A DNA stretch of 51,472 nt, taken from positions 1 through 51,472 of the forward strand of contig JAMPBC010000009.1 of the NCBI GenBank assembly GCA_023666905.1. Reading direction: 5' to 3'. Made by a program: the position numbers and the translations under genes. Below, piece by piece: positions 37,634 to 47,446 of the stretch. Every line of letters begins with the position of its first letter. Positions within the stretch are counted from its first letter, which is position 1. The notes beneath the pieces are model-generated. The model did not search any database and was not told the origin of the DNA. It worked only from the letters and a program-made list of their open reading frames with translations. The stretch is from Bacteroides sp. Lineage in GTDB: Bacteria; Bacteroidota; Bacteroidia; Bacteroidales; Muribaculaceae.

Positions 37634-38446
37634 ATGAAACAATATGTTCCCGTCCTATCCATAGCAGGCTCCGATTCATCTGGGGGCGCCGGCATTCAAG
37701 CCGACATCAAAACAATATCGGCCATTGGTTGCTATGCCATGACAGCCATCACATCGCTCACGGCCCAAAACACCACCGGTGTGTCAATGATTGAAGCCGT
37801 ATCCCCTGAAATGGTAAGCGAACAAATCAACATGGTTTATTCCGACATTCCCCCTTTGGCCGTAAAAACCGGTATGCTCTGCAACAAGGATATTGTTGAA
37901 GCTGTATCCAATAGGTTGGCCCTATTGCAAGTGACAAATCTTGTGGTCGACCCAGTAATGGTCTCCACTTCCGGTTCTCAGCTTCTTCAGGAGGACGCCA
38001 TTGAAAGTGTTAAACGTCATCTCTTCCCGTTGTCCGCAATCGTTACACCTAACAAACTCGAGGCCCGTCAGCTCACAGGCACATCTGACCCTTGGCTGCA
38101 GGTCATGGCGCTTCGGGATATGGGATGCCGCAACATCCTTCTCAAAGGAGGCGATGATGAACGACGCGACTACAAAGTAGACCTTCTTGCCCTTGAAGGC
38201 GACTCCGATTTCATAACACTCCGGGCCGATGCCGTAGCCACCTCAAACACCCATGGAACCGGCTGCACGCTCTCCTCCGCCATCGCATCTTATTTAGCCC
38301 TTGATTTTGACGTGGAGGAAGCCGTGACACGTGCAAAAATCTTCATCACCAAAGCTCTCAATGCCGGGGCAAGAGTTTCCATTGGCAAAGGCCACGGACC
38401 CGTTAATCATCTCTTCGCACCGCGCCACATGAAATTCCGACGTTAA
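37634..38446 (+). CDS. thiD: ThiD, HMP / HMP-phosphate kinase
   Basis: Phosphorylates hydroxymethylpyrimidine to the pyrophosphate for thiamine synthesis. Ribokinase-fold marks: IAGSDSSGGAGIQADIKT near residue 10, TALTAQNTTGV-type block, VDPVMVSTSG and the anion-hole NTHGTGCTLSSAIAS near the C terminus. The 270 aa are standard. It is the first gene after the riboswitch, following an 81-nt spacer. Confidence 0.95.
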   Translation: MKQYVPVLSIAGSDSSGGAGIQADIKTISAIGCYAMTAITSLTAQNTTGVSMIEAVSPEMVSEQINMVYSDIPPLAVKTGMLCNKDIVEAVSNRLALLQVTNLVVDPVMVSTSGSQLLQEDAIESVKRHLFPLSAIVTPNKLEARQLTGTSDPWLQVMALRDMGCRNILLKGGDDERRDYKVDLLALEGDSDFITLRADAVATSNTHGTGCTLSSAIASYLALDFDVEEAVTRAKIFITKALNAGARVSIGKGHGPVNHLFAPRHMKFRR

Positions 38447-38489
38447 CACATAAGTTTACACACAATCTAATAATGCAAATTCAATAAAT

Positions 38490-38690
38490 ATGAAAATAAT
38501 TCTCAACCACAAAGAAACCACAGTTCCTTCAGGCACAACACTTGGTAGGCTGCTTGAGCTTAACAGCATCCCGGCAGTTAGGGTTGCCGTGGCAGTGAAT
38601 GAAAAGGTTGTACCCAAATCCCTGCATTATTCACATGAGCTTTTTGAAAACGACAATGTTATTGTAATCAAAGCTTTCTATGGTGGCTGA
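38490..38690 (+). CDS. thiS: ThiS, thiamine sulfur-carrier protein
   Basis: 66-aa beta-grasp sulfur carrier ending in the required Gly-Gly (KAFYGG), which is adenylated and thiocarboxylated to give sulfur to ThiG. The PSGTTLGRLLE and VAVAVNEKVVPKS blocks match ThiS. The activating enzyme thiF is not in this window. Its last 11 bp overlap the next gene. Confidence 0.93.
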   Translation: MKIILNHKETTVPSGTTLGRLLELNSIPAVRVAVAVNEKVVPKSLHYSHELFENDNVIVIKAFYGG

Positions 38691-39276
38691 GTCTCCATTT
38701 AAAATACTGATCACTCCTGAGGAAATATCCCGGCACGAGACTGCCTTCATTGTTGAGGCTCTCAATGCAGGGTGGAACATGGTACACCTCCGCCACCCTG
38801 ATGCCTCGACGCGCGACATGCGTAATCTCATTGAAGCCATTCCTCAAAATTACCATTCTCGTCTCCGCCTGCACGGCCACTTTGAATTGCTAACCTCTTT
38901 CAATCTCGGTGGAGTTCATCTGAATCATCGCTGCCCACAGGCCCCGGCATTCTTCAGCGGAAATCACAGTCGCTCATGTCATAGCTTTGATGAAGTGCGA
39001 AGCTCCGGTCAGTGCGACTACGTTACCCTTTCTCCCATCTTCAACAGCATCTCCAAAAATGGTTACAACGCTCGTTTTGATAAAAAAGAGCTTACTCAAA
39101 TAAGCAATTTGGCCAATTCAATTGTTAATACAAAGTTATTGGCCTTAGGCGGCATCTCGCCTCAAACAGCCCGTGAAGCCCTTGAACTTGGCTTTGACGG
39201 TTACGCTGTTTTAGGTTATCTGATGAACGCTTCCTCGCTTCAGGATTTCCGCCAAAGGCTACATGAGTTTGATTAA
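38680..39276 (+). CDS. tenI: TenI-like thiazole tautomerase (ThiE paralogue)
   Basis: 198-aa ThiE-fold protein, distinct from the true ThiE that follows. It has the fold's MVHLRHPD, GGVHL and LALGGISPQ segments, but the ThiE phosphate/pyrophosphate site is not kept (no DDR, no SxxGPxxxTxTK). Instead it has SRSCHSFDEV with His101, at the position of the TenI catalytic histidine, and LSPIFNSISKNGY as in TenI proteins. Likely role: aromatising the ThiG product. Translationally coupled to thiS by an 11-bp overlap. Confidence 0.8.
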   Translation: MVAESPFKILITPEEISRHETAFIVEALNAGWNMVHLRHPDASTRDMRNLIEAIPQNYHSRLRLHGHFELLTSFNLGGVHLNHRCPQAPAFFSGNHSRSCHSFDEVRSSGQCDYVTLSPIFNSISKNGYNARFDKKELTQISNLANSIVNTKLLALGGISPQTAREALELGFDGYAVLGYLMNASSLQDFRQRLHEFD

Positions 39277-39306
39277 ACAATTTATCAATATCCTAAATCC
39301 AAGACT

Positions 39307-39942
39307 ATGCTTCAGTTCATTACCCATCCATCCGATAAATACTCCATTGCCGAAGAAGTTCAAATGGCCATTGAAGGCGGTTGCCGCTGGATTCAGCTAC
39401 GAATGAAAAATGCTTCCGACGAAGAAGTCCGCGAAACTGCTCTTCAGCTTGTTGACATGTGCCGCGAACACGATGCCTTCCTCGTCATTGACGACCGTGT
39501 CAACGTGGTTAACGATCTCAAAGTTTCAGGTGTGCATCTCGGAAAGGACGACATGGGCCCGCTTGAAGCCCGCGAACTTCTCGGACCGAATGCCGTGATT
39601 GGCGTTACCGCCAACACTGCAGCCGACATCATCAAATATAAAGGAAAAGACATTGACTATGTTGGTCTTGGTCCCTTCCGCTACACCACAACCAAAGAAA
39701 AACTTTCGCCTGTCATTGGACTTGACGGTTACGCCAAAATAGTTAAAGAAGTCCGCGATGCCGGTGTTGAAATCCCCATTGTGGCTGTTGGCGGCATCAC
39801 TCTTTCCGATGTTGAACCCCTCATGAAAACAGGGGTCAACGGCATTGCTGTGTCCGGCGACATCATCAACGCTCCCGACCCCATGCTCCGGACATCCAAA
39901 ATAATGGAGAAACTCCTCGGAATACCTTACGATAAAGAATAA
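39307..39942 (+). CDS. thiE: ThiE, thiamine-phosphate synthase
   Basis: Joins HMP pyrophosphate and the thiazole phosphate. The complete active site is seen: WIQLRMKN, VIDDRVNV, GVHLGKDD, GVTANT, GLGPFRYTTTKE and VAVGGIT. At 211 aa it is normal. It lies next to its paralogue tenI, so the two should not be confused in annotation. Confidence 0.96.
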   Translation: MLQFITHPSDKYSIAEEVQMAIEGGCRWIQLRMKNASDEEVRETALQLVDMCREHDAFLVIDDRVNVVNDLKVSGVHLGKDDMGPLEARELLGPNAVIGVTANTAADIIKYKGKDIDYVGLGPFRYTTTKEKLSPVIGLDGYAKIVKEVRDAGVEIPIVAVGGITLSDVEPLMKTGVNGIAVSGDIINAPDPMLRTSKIMEKLLGIPYDKE

Positions 39943-39978
39943 CCCCTAACATCTTACATAAGCCAATTATAGCAACAC

Positions 39979-40752
39979 ATGACTGACATACTGAACATTG
40001 GAGGACGAGAATTTAAGTCCAGACTCTTCGTGGGAACCGGAAAATTTTCGTCGAATAAACTCATGCTCGAATCCATTCTTGCTTCAGGTTCCGAAATGAT
40101 AACCGTGGCAATGAAACGCATCGACATGGAACATGAAGAGGAGGACGACATGCTCCGCCACATCAATCGCGACCATGTTCAATTTCTTCCGAACACTTCC
40201 GGAGTACGCGACGCGAAAGAAGCCGTAGTGGCAGCACATCTCGCACGCGAATGTTTCGGCACTGATTTCATTAAACTCGAAATTCACCCGGACCCCAAGT
40301 ATCTTCTTCCTGACCCCGTTGAAACCCTTGCAGCAACTGAGATACTTGCAAAAGAAGGATTCCATGTACTCCCATACATCCAGGCCGACCCTGTGTTGTG
40401 CAAGCGCCTTGAAGAAGTTGGAACCGCAGCCGTTATGCCTCTCGGAGCTCCCATTGGTACCAACAAAGGCCTTAAAACACGCGACCTGCTTGAAATAATC
40501 ATAGCCGAAAGCCGTGTGCCCGTGGTAATCGATGCCGGACTCGGAGCGCCCTCTCATGCCGCTGAAGCCATGGAAATGGGAGCCGATGCCGTCCTTGTCA
40601 ACACAGCAATTGCCGTTTCAAACAACCCCGTTGAAATGGCCCGGGCCTTCAAACTCGCTGTTGAAGCCGGACGCATGGCCAGGCTCGCCGGCCTCGGCTC
40701 TGTGAGTGGTTTCGCACAGGCAACAAGCCCTCTCACATCTTTTCTATATTGA
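39979..40752 (+). CDS. thiG: ThiG, thiazole synthase
   Basis: Builds the thiazole from deoxyxylulose phosphate, dehydroglycine (from ThiH) and ThiS thiocarboxylate. Blocks: [30 protein letters not shown] (with the Schiff-base Lys), [13 protein letters not shown] and [19 protein letters not shown]. The 257 aa are standard. Located between thiE and thiC; its partner thiH is displaced downstream. Confidence 0.96.
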   Translation: MTDILNIGGREFKSRLFVGTGKFSSNKLMLESILASGSEMITVAMKRIDMEHEEEDDMLRHINRDHVQFLPNTSGVRDAKEAVVAAHLARECFGTDFIKLEIHPDPKYLLPDPVETLAATEILAKEGFHVLPYIQADPVLCKRLEEVGTAAVMPLGAPIGTNKGLKTRDLLEIIIAESRVPVVIDAGLGAPSHAAEAMEMGADAVLVNTAIAVSNNPVEMARAFKLAVEAGRMARLAGLGSVSGFAQATSPLTSFLY

Positions 40753-40803
40753 AATCCCACATAACCTAATAATCTCATCACTTTGAATAATTCCCATAGT
40801 TAA

Positions 40804-42507
<1,704 letters not shown>

Positions 42508-42537
42508 ACCATTCCCCATCATCACATTTAACCAATC

Positions 42538-43092
42538 ATGCATCACAAACTTTTAAAACTCCTCCTGCTCATTGTCGCACTAAGCATGGGTTCCCCTTGC
42601 GTGGCGCAAAGAGTGGCACTGAAAAGCAACGTCATTGACTGGTTGCTCATCTCGCCAAACCTCTCCATGGAAGCCCGAATCTCGCCAAGGATAACTCTGG
42701 ACTTTGGTGTTGCTGTAAACCCCTTTGACAAAATCCCTTACGGGTCTGATATTAAACTTCGCAATTTTCGCATCAACCCCGAAGTGAGATATTGGTTCAA
42801 CCGCCCCATGGCTAAGCATTTTGTAGGCTTCGCTCTCTCAGGCGGTTCCTACAATCTGGAACTTAAAGAACATTGCTACAACGGCGACTTCTTTGCTGCC
42901 GGTTTCACTTACGGCTATGCTCTTGTCCTTTCCAAATACTGGAACGTTGAGTTCACTGCCGGAATCGGGTTGGCAAAGCTACATGGTTTCGACTATCGGA
43001 AGGATGAGGAGAAGCCCTATGAGCCGAACAATCACAAGTGGATTCCGGTGCCCATACGTGCCGGTGTCACCTTTTCCTACATGTTGCACTAA
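42538..43092 (+). CDS. DUF3575-like outer-membrane beta-barrel protein
   Basis: 184 aa with a signal peptide (about residues 1-24, ends CVAQ) and barrel-like strands. The layout ALKSNVIDWLLISPNLSMEA, ITLDFGVAVNPF, RNFRINPEVRYWFNRPM, KHFVGFALSGGSYNLEL and VPIRAGVTFSYMLH is that of Bacteroidales DUF3575 proteins, often found with OmpA-like DUF3868 partners near fimbrial genes. Here it lies inside the thi operon, 30 bp after thiC and 14 bp before the next gene, and no fimbrillin is nearby. Biological role is unknown; the thiamine link rests on operon position alone. Confidence 0.75.
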   Translation: MHHKLLKLLLLIVALSMGSPCVAQRVALKSNVIDWLLISPNLSMEARISPRITLDFGVAVNPFDKIPYGSDIKLRNFRINPEVRYWFNRPMAKHFVGFALSGGSYNLELKEHCYNGDFFAAGFTYGYALVLSKYWNVEFTAGIGLAKLHGFDYRKDEEKPYEPNNHKWIPVPIRAGVTFSYMLH

Positions 43093-43106
43093 AAGCTGAG
43101 ACAATT

Positions 43107-45152
43107 ATGAAAAGGTTCTGTTTATTAATCGGCATCTTATTTGCCGCAACCTCGGCCCTGATGGCTCGCGACATAAATGTGCGCGGTATCGTTACCAACT
43201 CCTCCGGCGAACCTATTCAGGGTGTAACCATTTACGACGCAGAGAACGAAAAGCTCCTCTCCAGCACCAACGAGGAGGGGAAGTTCCTTGTCATTGCCGA
43301 CTCGGAAGGGAAACTCCTCTTCTCAATTCTTGGCATGGAGGACACCGAAGTGCCTGTTGAGGGAAGGCTCACCATTGACGTTGTTCTTTCCCGCTCGGCT
43401 ATCACACTTGATGAAATTCTTGTCAAAGGGAAAAGCAAGCTGAAAGTTGTAGCCCCTGAGGAAACCGACATTGAGATAAAGGGCAACTACGCTCACATAA
43501 AAACACGTGTCAAAGTCCCTTCACATTTGTTCAACACTTCAACCCGACTGATAATCCAGCCTGCGCTCTACAACGTCACCACTTCCAAAATGTGGTATCT
43601 TAAGCCGCTTGTTTACGACGGATGGCGTTATCAGGACACCCAACAGCGAATGCACGATTTCAAGCGTGACGCTGACCCGCTGTCGCCTTATGTTACACTG
43701 CGTTCAAGTTCACAAGGAGGCGATGACATTATTGCCTGGAGCGACTCGGTTTACCTTGATCACCCGAACCATGATTTCCACTGCGACATGCTCATGGCCA
43801 TGGAGGATTATAACAAGGTGTTTTACCGCGACACCACAACCATTGCCCGAGGCATTGTCAACCCCATGCGTTTTTTCCGTTACAGCATTTTGGGAACTGA
43901 AGTAACCGACTCGGCCTTTTTCCCCACACCTGAAATGCAAATGCGTGACACAAAAGGTGATGTGATGCTCACCTTCCGCGTCAACGATGCCCACCTTGAC
44001 CTGAACGAAGGCAACAACCGCTCGGAAATGAATGGCCTTATCAATCAGCTACGCGAGTTTGAAAACAACCCCGATGCTGCCATTAAAAGCTTTGCAATCT
44101 ACAGTACTTCATCGCCCGAGGGTAGCTATGACCACAACCTTGACCTCTCACGGCGCCGTATGAACTCGGCATTGTCCCTGATAACCGAGAACCTCTCGCC
44201 TCAGACCCGCCGCTATATCGAACTCAACAGCGATGCCTCGGTGGCCACTTGGAACGACCTCATTGACATGCTGCGGGCCGATGACCTCAACGAGGAAGCC
44301 GACGCCATTCAGGAAATAGTCAACCGCTATCCCGGCAACAGTCTGAATCAATCGGTGGCAGTGAAGCGCCTGCCATTCTATAATTCAATTCTGGCAACGA
44401 AGTATCTGCCCCGCCTGCGTAAGGTGAGCTACGAGTATGTTACCTCGCAATTCCGTTACCTCTCCGATGATGAAATTGCGCAAACCTACCTTACCAATCC
44501 CTCCTCTCTTTCCCGTTACGAATTTTTCAGATTGTACAGAAACATTGCAAAGACTCCGCAAGAGCGTGAAACATACATAAAGAAAGCTCTCGAGGTACAT
44601 CCAAAGTTCCTTGTCGCGGCCAACGACCTCGCCGCCATGAAGATTGAGCAAGGTGAACCCGATGTTTCCATTCTGGAACCCTTTGTAAAACCGGGTGCCA
44701 AGAAAATTCCGAATGAAAGCCGTGTCAATCAGATTGCAGCATGCCTCGCCGCTCAGAAATACCTGTTGGCCGATTCACTGGCTTCGGAGTTGCCGGACAT
44801 GCCTGAGTTCCATAAGCCCAAAATGTATGTGGCAGCCTTCAACGGACGATACACTGACGCCATTCAGGAGATAGCCGATGAGTCGCCGGTTAATGAAGTG
44901 GTGCTTCTGTTAGCTCTCAAATCCAACGACCTGGCCTGGCGTAAAGCCCAGCAGCTTGGCAACAGTGCCGAGGAGGAATATCTCAAAGCAATTGCGGCAA
45001 ACCGTGTCGACGAATACATGGCTGCCATCAACCACTTGGAGCGGGCCCTGCGTCTTAATCCGAAATTGCGGGAAACAGCACTGGTGGACGGTGACATTAT
45101 TGAACTACTTGAGGACCTTGAGGACTCGGGCAGAGAGGAGGTGGAACAATGA
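43107..45152 (+). CDS. Periplasmic OmpA-like / carboxypeptidase-D-like / TPR multidomain protein
   Basis: 681 aa after placing the start at 43107 (MKRFCLLIG), which gives a signal peptide to about residue 20. Order: a CarboxypepD_reg-like beta-sandwich (about 23-108, GIVTNSSGEPIQGVTIYD, FSILGMED); an unrecognised middle (120-285); an OmpA-like segment (285-375) with SSPEGSYDHNLDLSRRR, where Asn344 and the RRR replace the usual peptidoglycan-contact residues; and a helical TPR-like end (about 480-665). It resembles DUF3868 partners of DUF3575 barrels. The ATGA overlap with the next gene shows coupling. Function not known. Confidence 0.72.
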   Translation: MKRFCLLIGILFAATSALMARDINVRGIVTNSSGEPIQGVTIYDAENEKLLSSTNEEGKFLVIADSEGKLLFSILGMEDTEVPVEGRLTIDVVLSRSAITLDEILVKGKSKLKVVAPEETDIEIKGNYAHIKTRVKVPSHLFNTSTRLIIQPALYNVTTSKMWYLKPLVYDGWRYQDTQQRMHDFKRDADPLSPYVTLRSSSQGGDDIIAWSDSVYLDHPNHDFHCDMLMAMEDYNKVFYRDTTTIARGIVNPMRFFRYSILGTEVTDSAFFPTPEMQMRDTKGDVMLTFRVNDAHLDLNEGNNRSEMNGLINQLREFENNPDAAIKSFAIYSTSSPEGSYDHNLDLSRRRMNSALSLITENLSPQTRRYIELNSDASVATWNDLIDMLRADDLNEEADAIQEIVNRYPGNSLNQSVAVKRLPFYNSILATKYLPRLRKVSYEYVTSQFRYLSDDEIAQTYLTNPSSLSRYEFFRLYRNIAKTPQERETYIKKALEVHPKFLVAANDLAAMKIEQGEPDVSILEPFVKPGAKKIPNESRVNQIAACLAAQKYLLADSLASELPDMPEFHKPKMYVAAFNGRYTDAIQEIADESPVNEVVLLLALKSNDLAWRKAQQLGNSAEEEYLKAIAANRVDEYMAAINHLERALRLNPKLRETALVDGDIIELLEDLEDSGREEVEQ

Positions 45153-47446
45153 AACGGTTAGCAATATCTCTCTTGGCAGTTGCCGCCGGTGTACTGACCG
45201 GTTCAAGTTTCGCAGCCGGAGCTGATTCAACCTTCACAGTGACGCGCGACTCAACCATGAATGCTCTTGACTATGTGTTGCAACGTCCGGCTCCGTCGCC
45301 CCGCTATGAACACAAACGTTTTGGTGACAGACTGTTCCTTACCGGAGCTGTTGGTCCGGACTGGACAAGAAGCAAAGACGGTCAGTTAGGCGCCACTTCA
45401 AGGACCGGTGTCCGCGGCGGACTGTCGGTAGGGGACTGGGTGAGTCCTGTGCATGGTTGGCGTGTGAACATTGAAACGGGTCGCCATAAGGGTATGTATG
45501 GGTCCGATCCTTTTTTCGTTGGACTCTCGGCCGACTATATGATGAATCTCAGCACGCTGCTCAAAGGCGACAATCCTGACCGCCGTTTTGAACTGACAGG
45601 GTTTGCCGGTTTGGAGTTCGAGTGGGTTCATCGGTGCCACTTTGAGTTGCGCAATGCCTTCGGAGTCCATTTTGGACTTCAGCCCAGAGCGTACATAACT
45701 CCTAACACATTCGTGTACATTGAACCTCGTATAGGAATTTTCTCCGACAACATTGACATTATGAAGACTTGGCACAAGTATGACTGGAACGCCTCGCTAA
45801 TGGTTGGTATAGGCTACAGGATGCGCCCGGTCAAGCGCCGCTTCATTGACAATTCGTTGTTTGACAATTCCAGTTTCCGCGACCACTTGTTTTTCGGTGT
45901 GAGTGGAGGTATGAACCTCTCCGGCTCCGGAACCGAGAACTTTGCCCACCGTCTCGGGTCGGACCTCAGCTTTTTTGCCGGCAAGTGGTTCACGCCCTCA
46001 TCCGGTGTTAGAATATTGGGTGGAATCGGCGACTTGAAACGCCCCGAAATCTACAGGCGCTGGGCCGGACACATTGATGTTGACTACCTGTGGAACATCA
46101 GCTCATGTTTCAATGGCTATGACCCTGACCGCAAGTTCGACACCAACATTCTGCTGGGCGCGAGCGGAATGGTCACCAACGGCCATGACCATAGGTTCAA
46201 TCCGGCATTGCATGTGGGAATACAAGGTATCTACAATATCAACCCAACGATAGGTCTGTTCATAGAACCCGGTGTGAAATTCTTTGCGAAACACTTTAAC
46301 GGACTTGGCACTGACCGCTCGAACATTATGACCGGCGTTAATCTTGGTTTCATTTACCGCAGTGGCAGTCACAAAGATTATCTGAAACACAAGTCGGAGT
46401 TTCAGAAGGAAGACTTCCTCAACTCCCGCAGATACTTCTTTGACTTCAAAGGTGGCGTGTACATGAACAGTCGTGAGTGGGAGAGAAACTTCACTGCCGG
46501 CTTTGCAGTTGGCAAGTGGCTCAGCCCCGGAAATGCATTAAGGGTTACCGGGGAGTTCGACTTCATGCACAATTCCGAGGGTACAGGCAACTTCCGTTCG
46601 CTTACCATGGGACTGGACTATTTGGGCAGCCTTACCACTTTGATGAACGGTTACGACCCGGACCAGGTGTTCGATTTGGATGTGGTTCTTGGCGTGTCGG
46701 CCGGTGGAGCCCACTACAAGTCGAAGTATAACCGTGTTATCTGGGGACCGCATGCAGGACTGCGTGCCGCCGTGAGATTATCGCCGTCTCTGGACTTCAT
46801 TCTTGAGCCGAGATTGGAAGCAATGAGGATACCCCACTATGGCCGTAAGTTCACTCCGCAAGCCCACTTTATGGCCGGTTTGAGCTTCAAACCCAAGGGT
46901 CGTGTTAAATACACGTCAGGAAATGAGGCGGTGCTTATGACGAATGAGTTTGAGCGAAACTTCGTGTCAGTAACCGGAGGCCCGACATTGTTCAGCGAAA
47001 CCTTGATTGGAGGACAGTGCGATGCGCCCGACTGGTATGTGGATGCATCAGCGGGCCGATGGTTCAGCAAGGTGTCCGGTCTGCAACTTGGTTTAAGCTA
47101 TGACTTCATTGACCGCAAATGGCGAGATCCGCATTTGAACGTCGGGACGCTTCATCTTGACTATCTTTTGAACTTCAGCGCTCTCGTAACCGGATTGCCC
47201 GACACCCGATTCAGCCTTACAGGCATTGTTGGCACCGGTTTGGGCTGGAGCAATCACAATGCCGGATATGTGTCGCCCGAAGTGGAGCTTGGACTTATTG
47301 CGCGCTACCGACTGAATTCTCAGTTCAGCATATCGTTTAATCCCTCAATGGCATTCTGGCGTCCGGCTCTGAATCAGAACCGAGGCAACAATCACCACTT
47401 TATTGGAGTGGGGCGTATGCCGTTGGGCTTAACATATCATTTCTAA
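45149..47446 (+). CDS. Outer-membrane protein made of four tandem beta-barrel-like repeats
   Basis: 765 aa: signal peptide (1-23), a short linker, then four homologous units at about residues 61-228, 246-406, 427-587 and 603-765. Period is ~180 aa by three independent landmarks: (V/A)G(D/K/R)W(V/F/L)S/TP at 94, 277, 454, 635; DYL..-type NGYDPDR/Q at 128, 311, 489, 670; and (I/L/F)EP or NP at 191, 372, 552, 730. The end LTYHF has the aromatic terminal residue of BAM substrates. Four separate barrels or a single very large barrel are both possible. I do not recognise a named family. Its stop overlaps the thiH start by one base. Confidence 0.8.
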   Translation: MKRLAISLLAVAAGVLTGSSFAAGADSTFTVTRDSTMNALDYVLQRPAPSPRYEHKRFGDRLFLTGAVGPDWTRSKDGQLGATSRTGVRGGLSVGDWVSPVHGWRVNIETGRHKGMYGSDPFFVGLSADYMMNLSTLLKGDNPDRRFELTGFAGLEFEWVHRCHFELRNAFGVHFGLQPRAYITPNTFVYIEPRIGIFSDNIDIMKTWHKYDWNASLMVGIGYRMRPVKRRFIDNSLFDNSSFRDHLFFGVSGGMNLSGSGTENFAHRLGSDLSFFAGKWFTPSSGVRILGGIGDLKRPEIYRRWAGHIDVDYLWNISSCFNGYDPDRKFDTNILLGASGMVTNGHDHRFNPALHVGIQGIYNINPTIGLFIEPGVKFFAKHFNGLGTDRSNIMTGVNLGFIYRSGSHKDYLKHKSEFQKEDFLNSRRYFFDFKGGVYMNSREWERNFTAGFAVGKWLSPGNALRVTGEFDFMHNSEGTGNFRSLTMGLDYLGSLTTLMNGYDPDQVFDLDVVLGVSAGGAHYKSKYNRVIWGPHAGLRAAVRLSPSLDFILEPRLEAMRIPHYGRKFTPQAHFMAGLSFKPKGRVKYTSGNEAVLMTNEFERNFVSVTGGPTLFSETLIGGQCDAPDWYVDASAGRWFSKVSGLQLGLSYDFIDRKWRDPHLNVGTLHLDYLLNFSALVTGLPDTRFSLTGIVGTGLGWSNHNAGYVSPEVELGLIARYRLNSQFSISFNPSMAFWRPALNQNRGNNHHFIGVGRMPLGLTYHF
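45329..47443 (+). repeat. Four ~180-residue coding repeats (about 540 bp each) within the barrel gene
   Basis: Units span approximately 45329-45832, 45884-46366, 46427-46909 and 46955-47443. They are alike in protein but clearly diverged in DNA, so the duplications are old and not a recent tandem array or assembly artefact. Confidence 0.8.
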
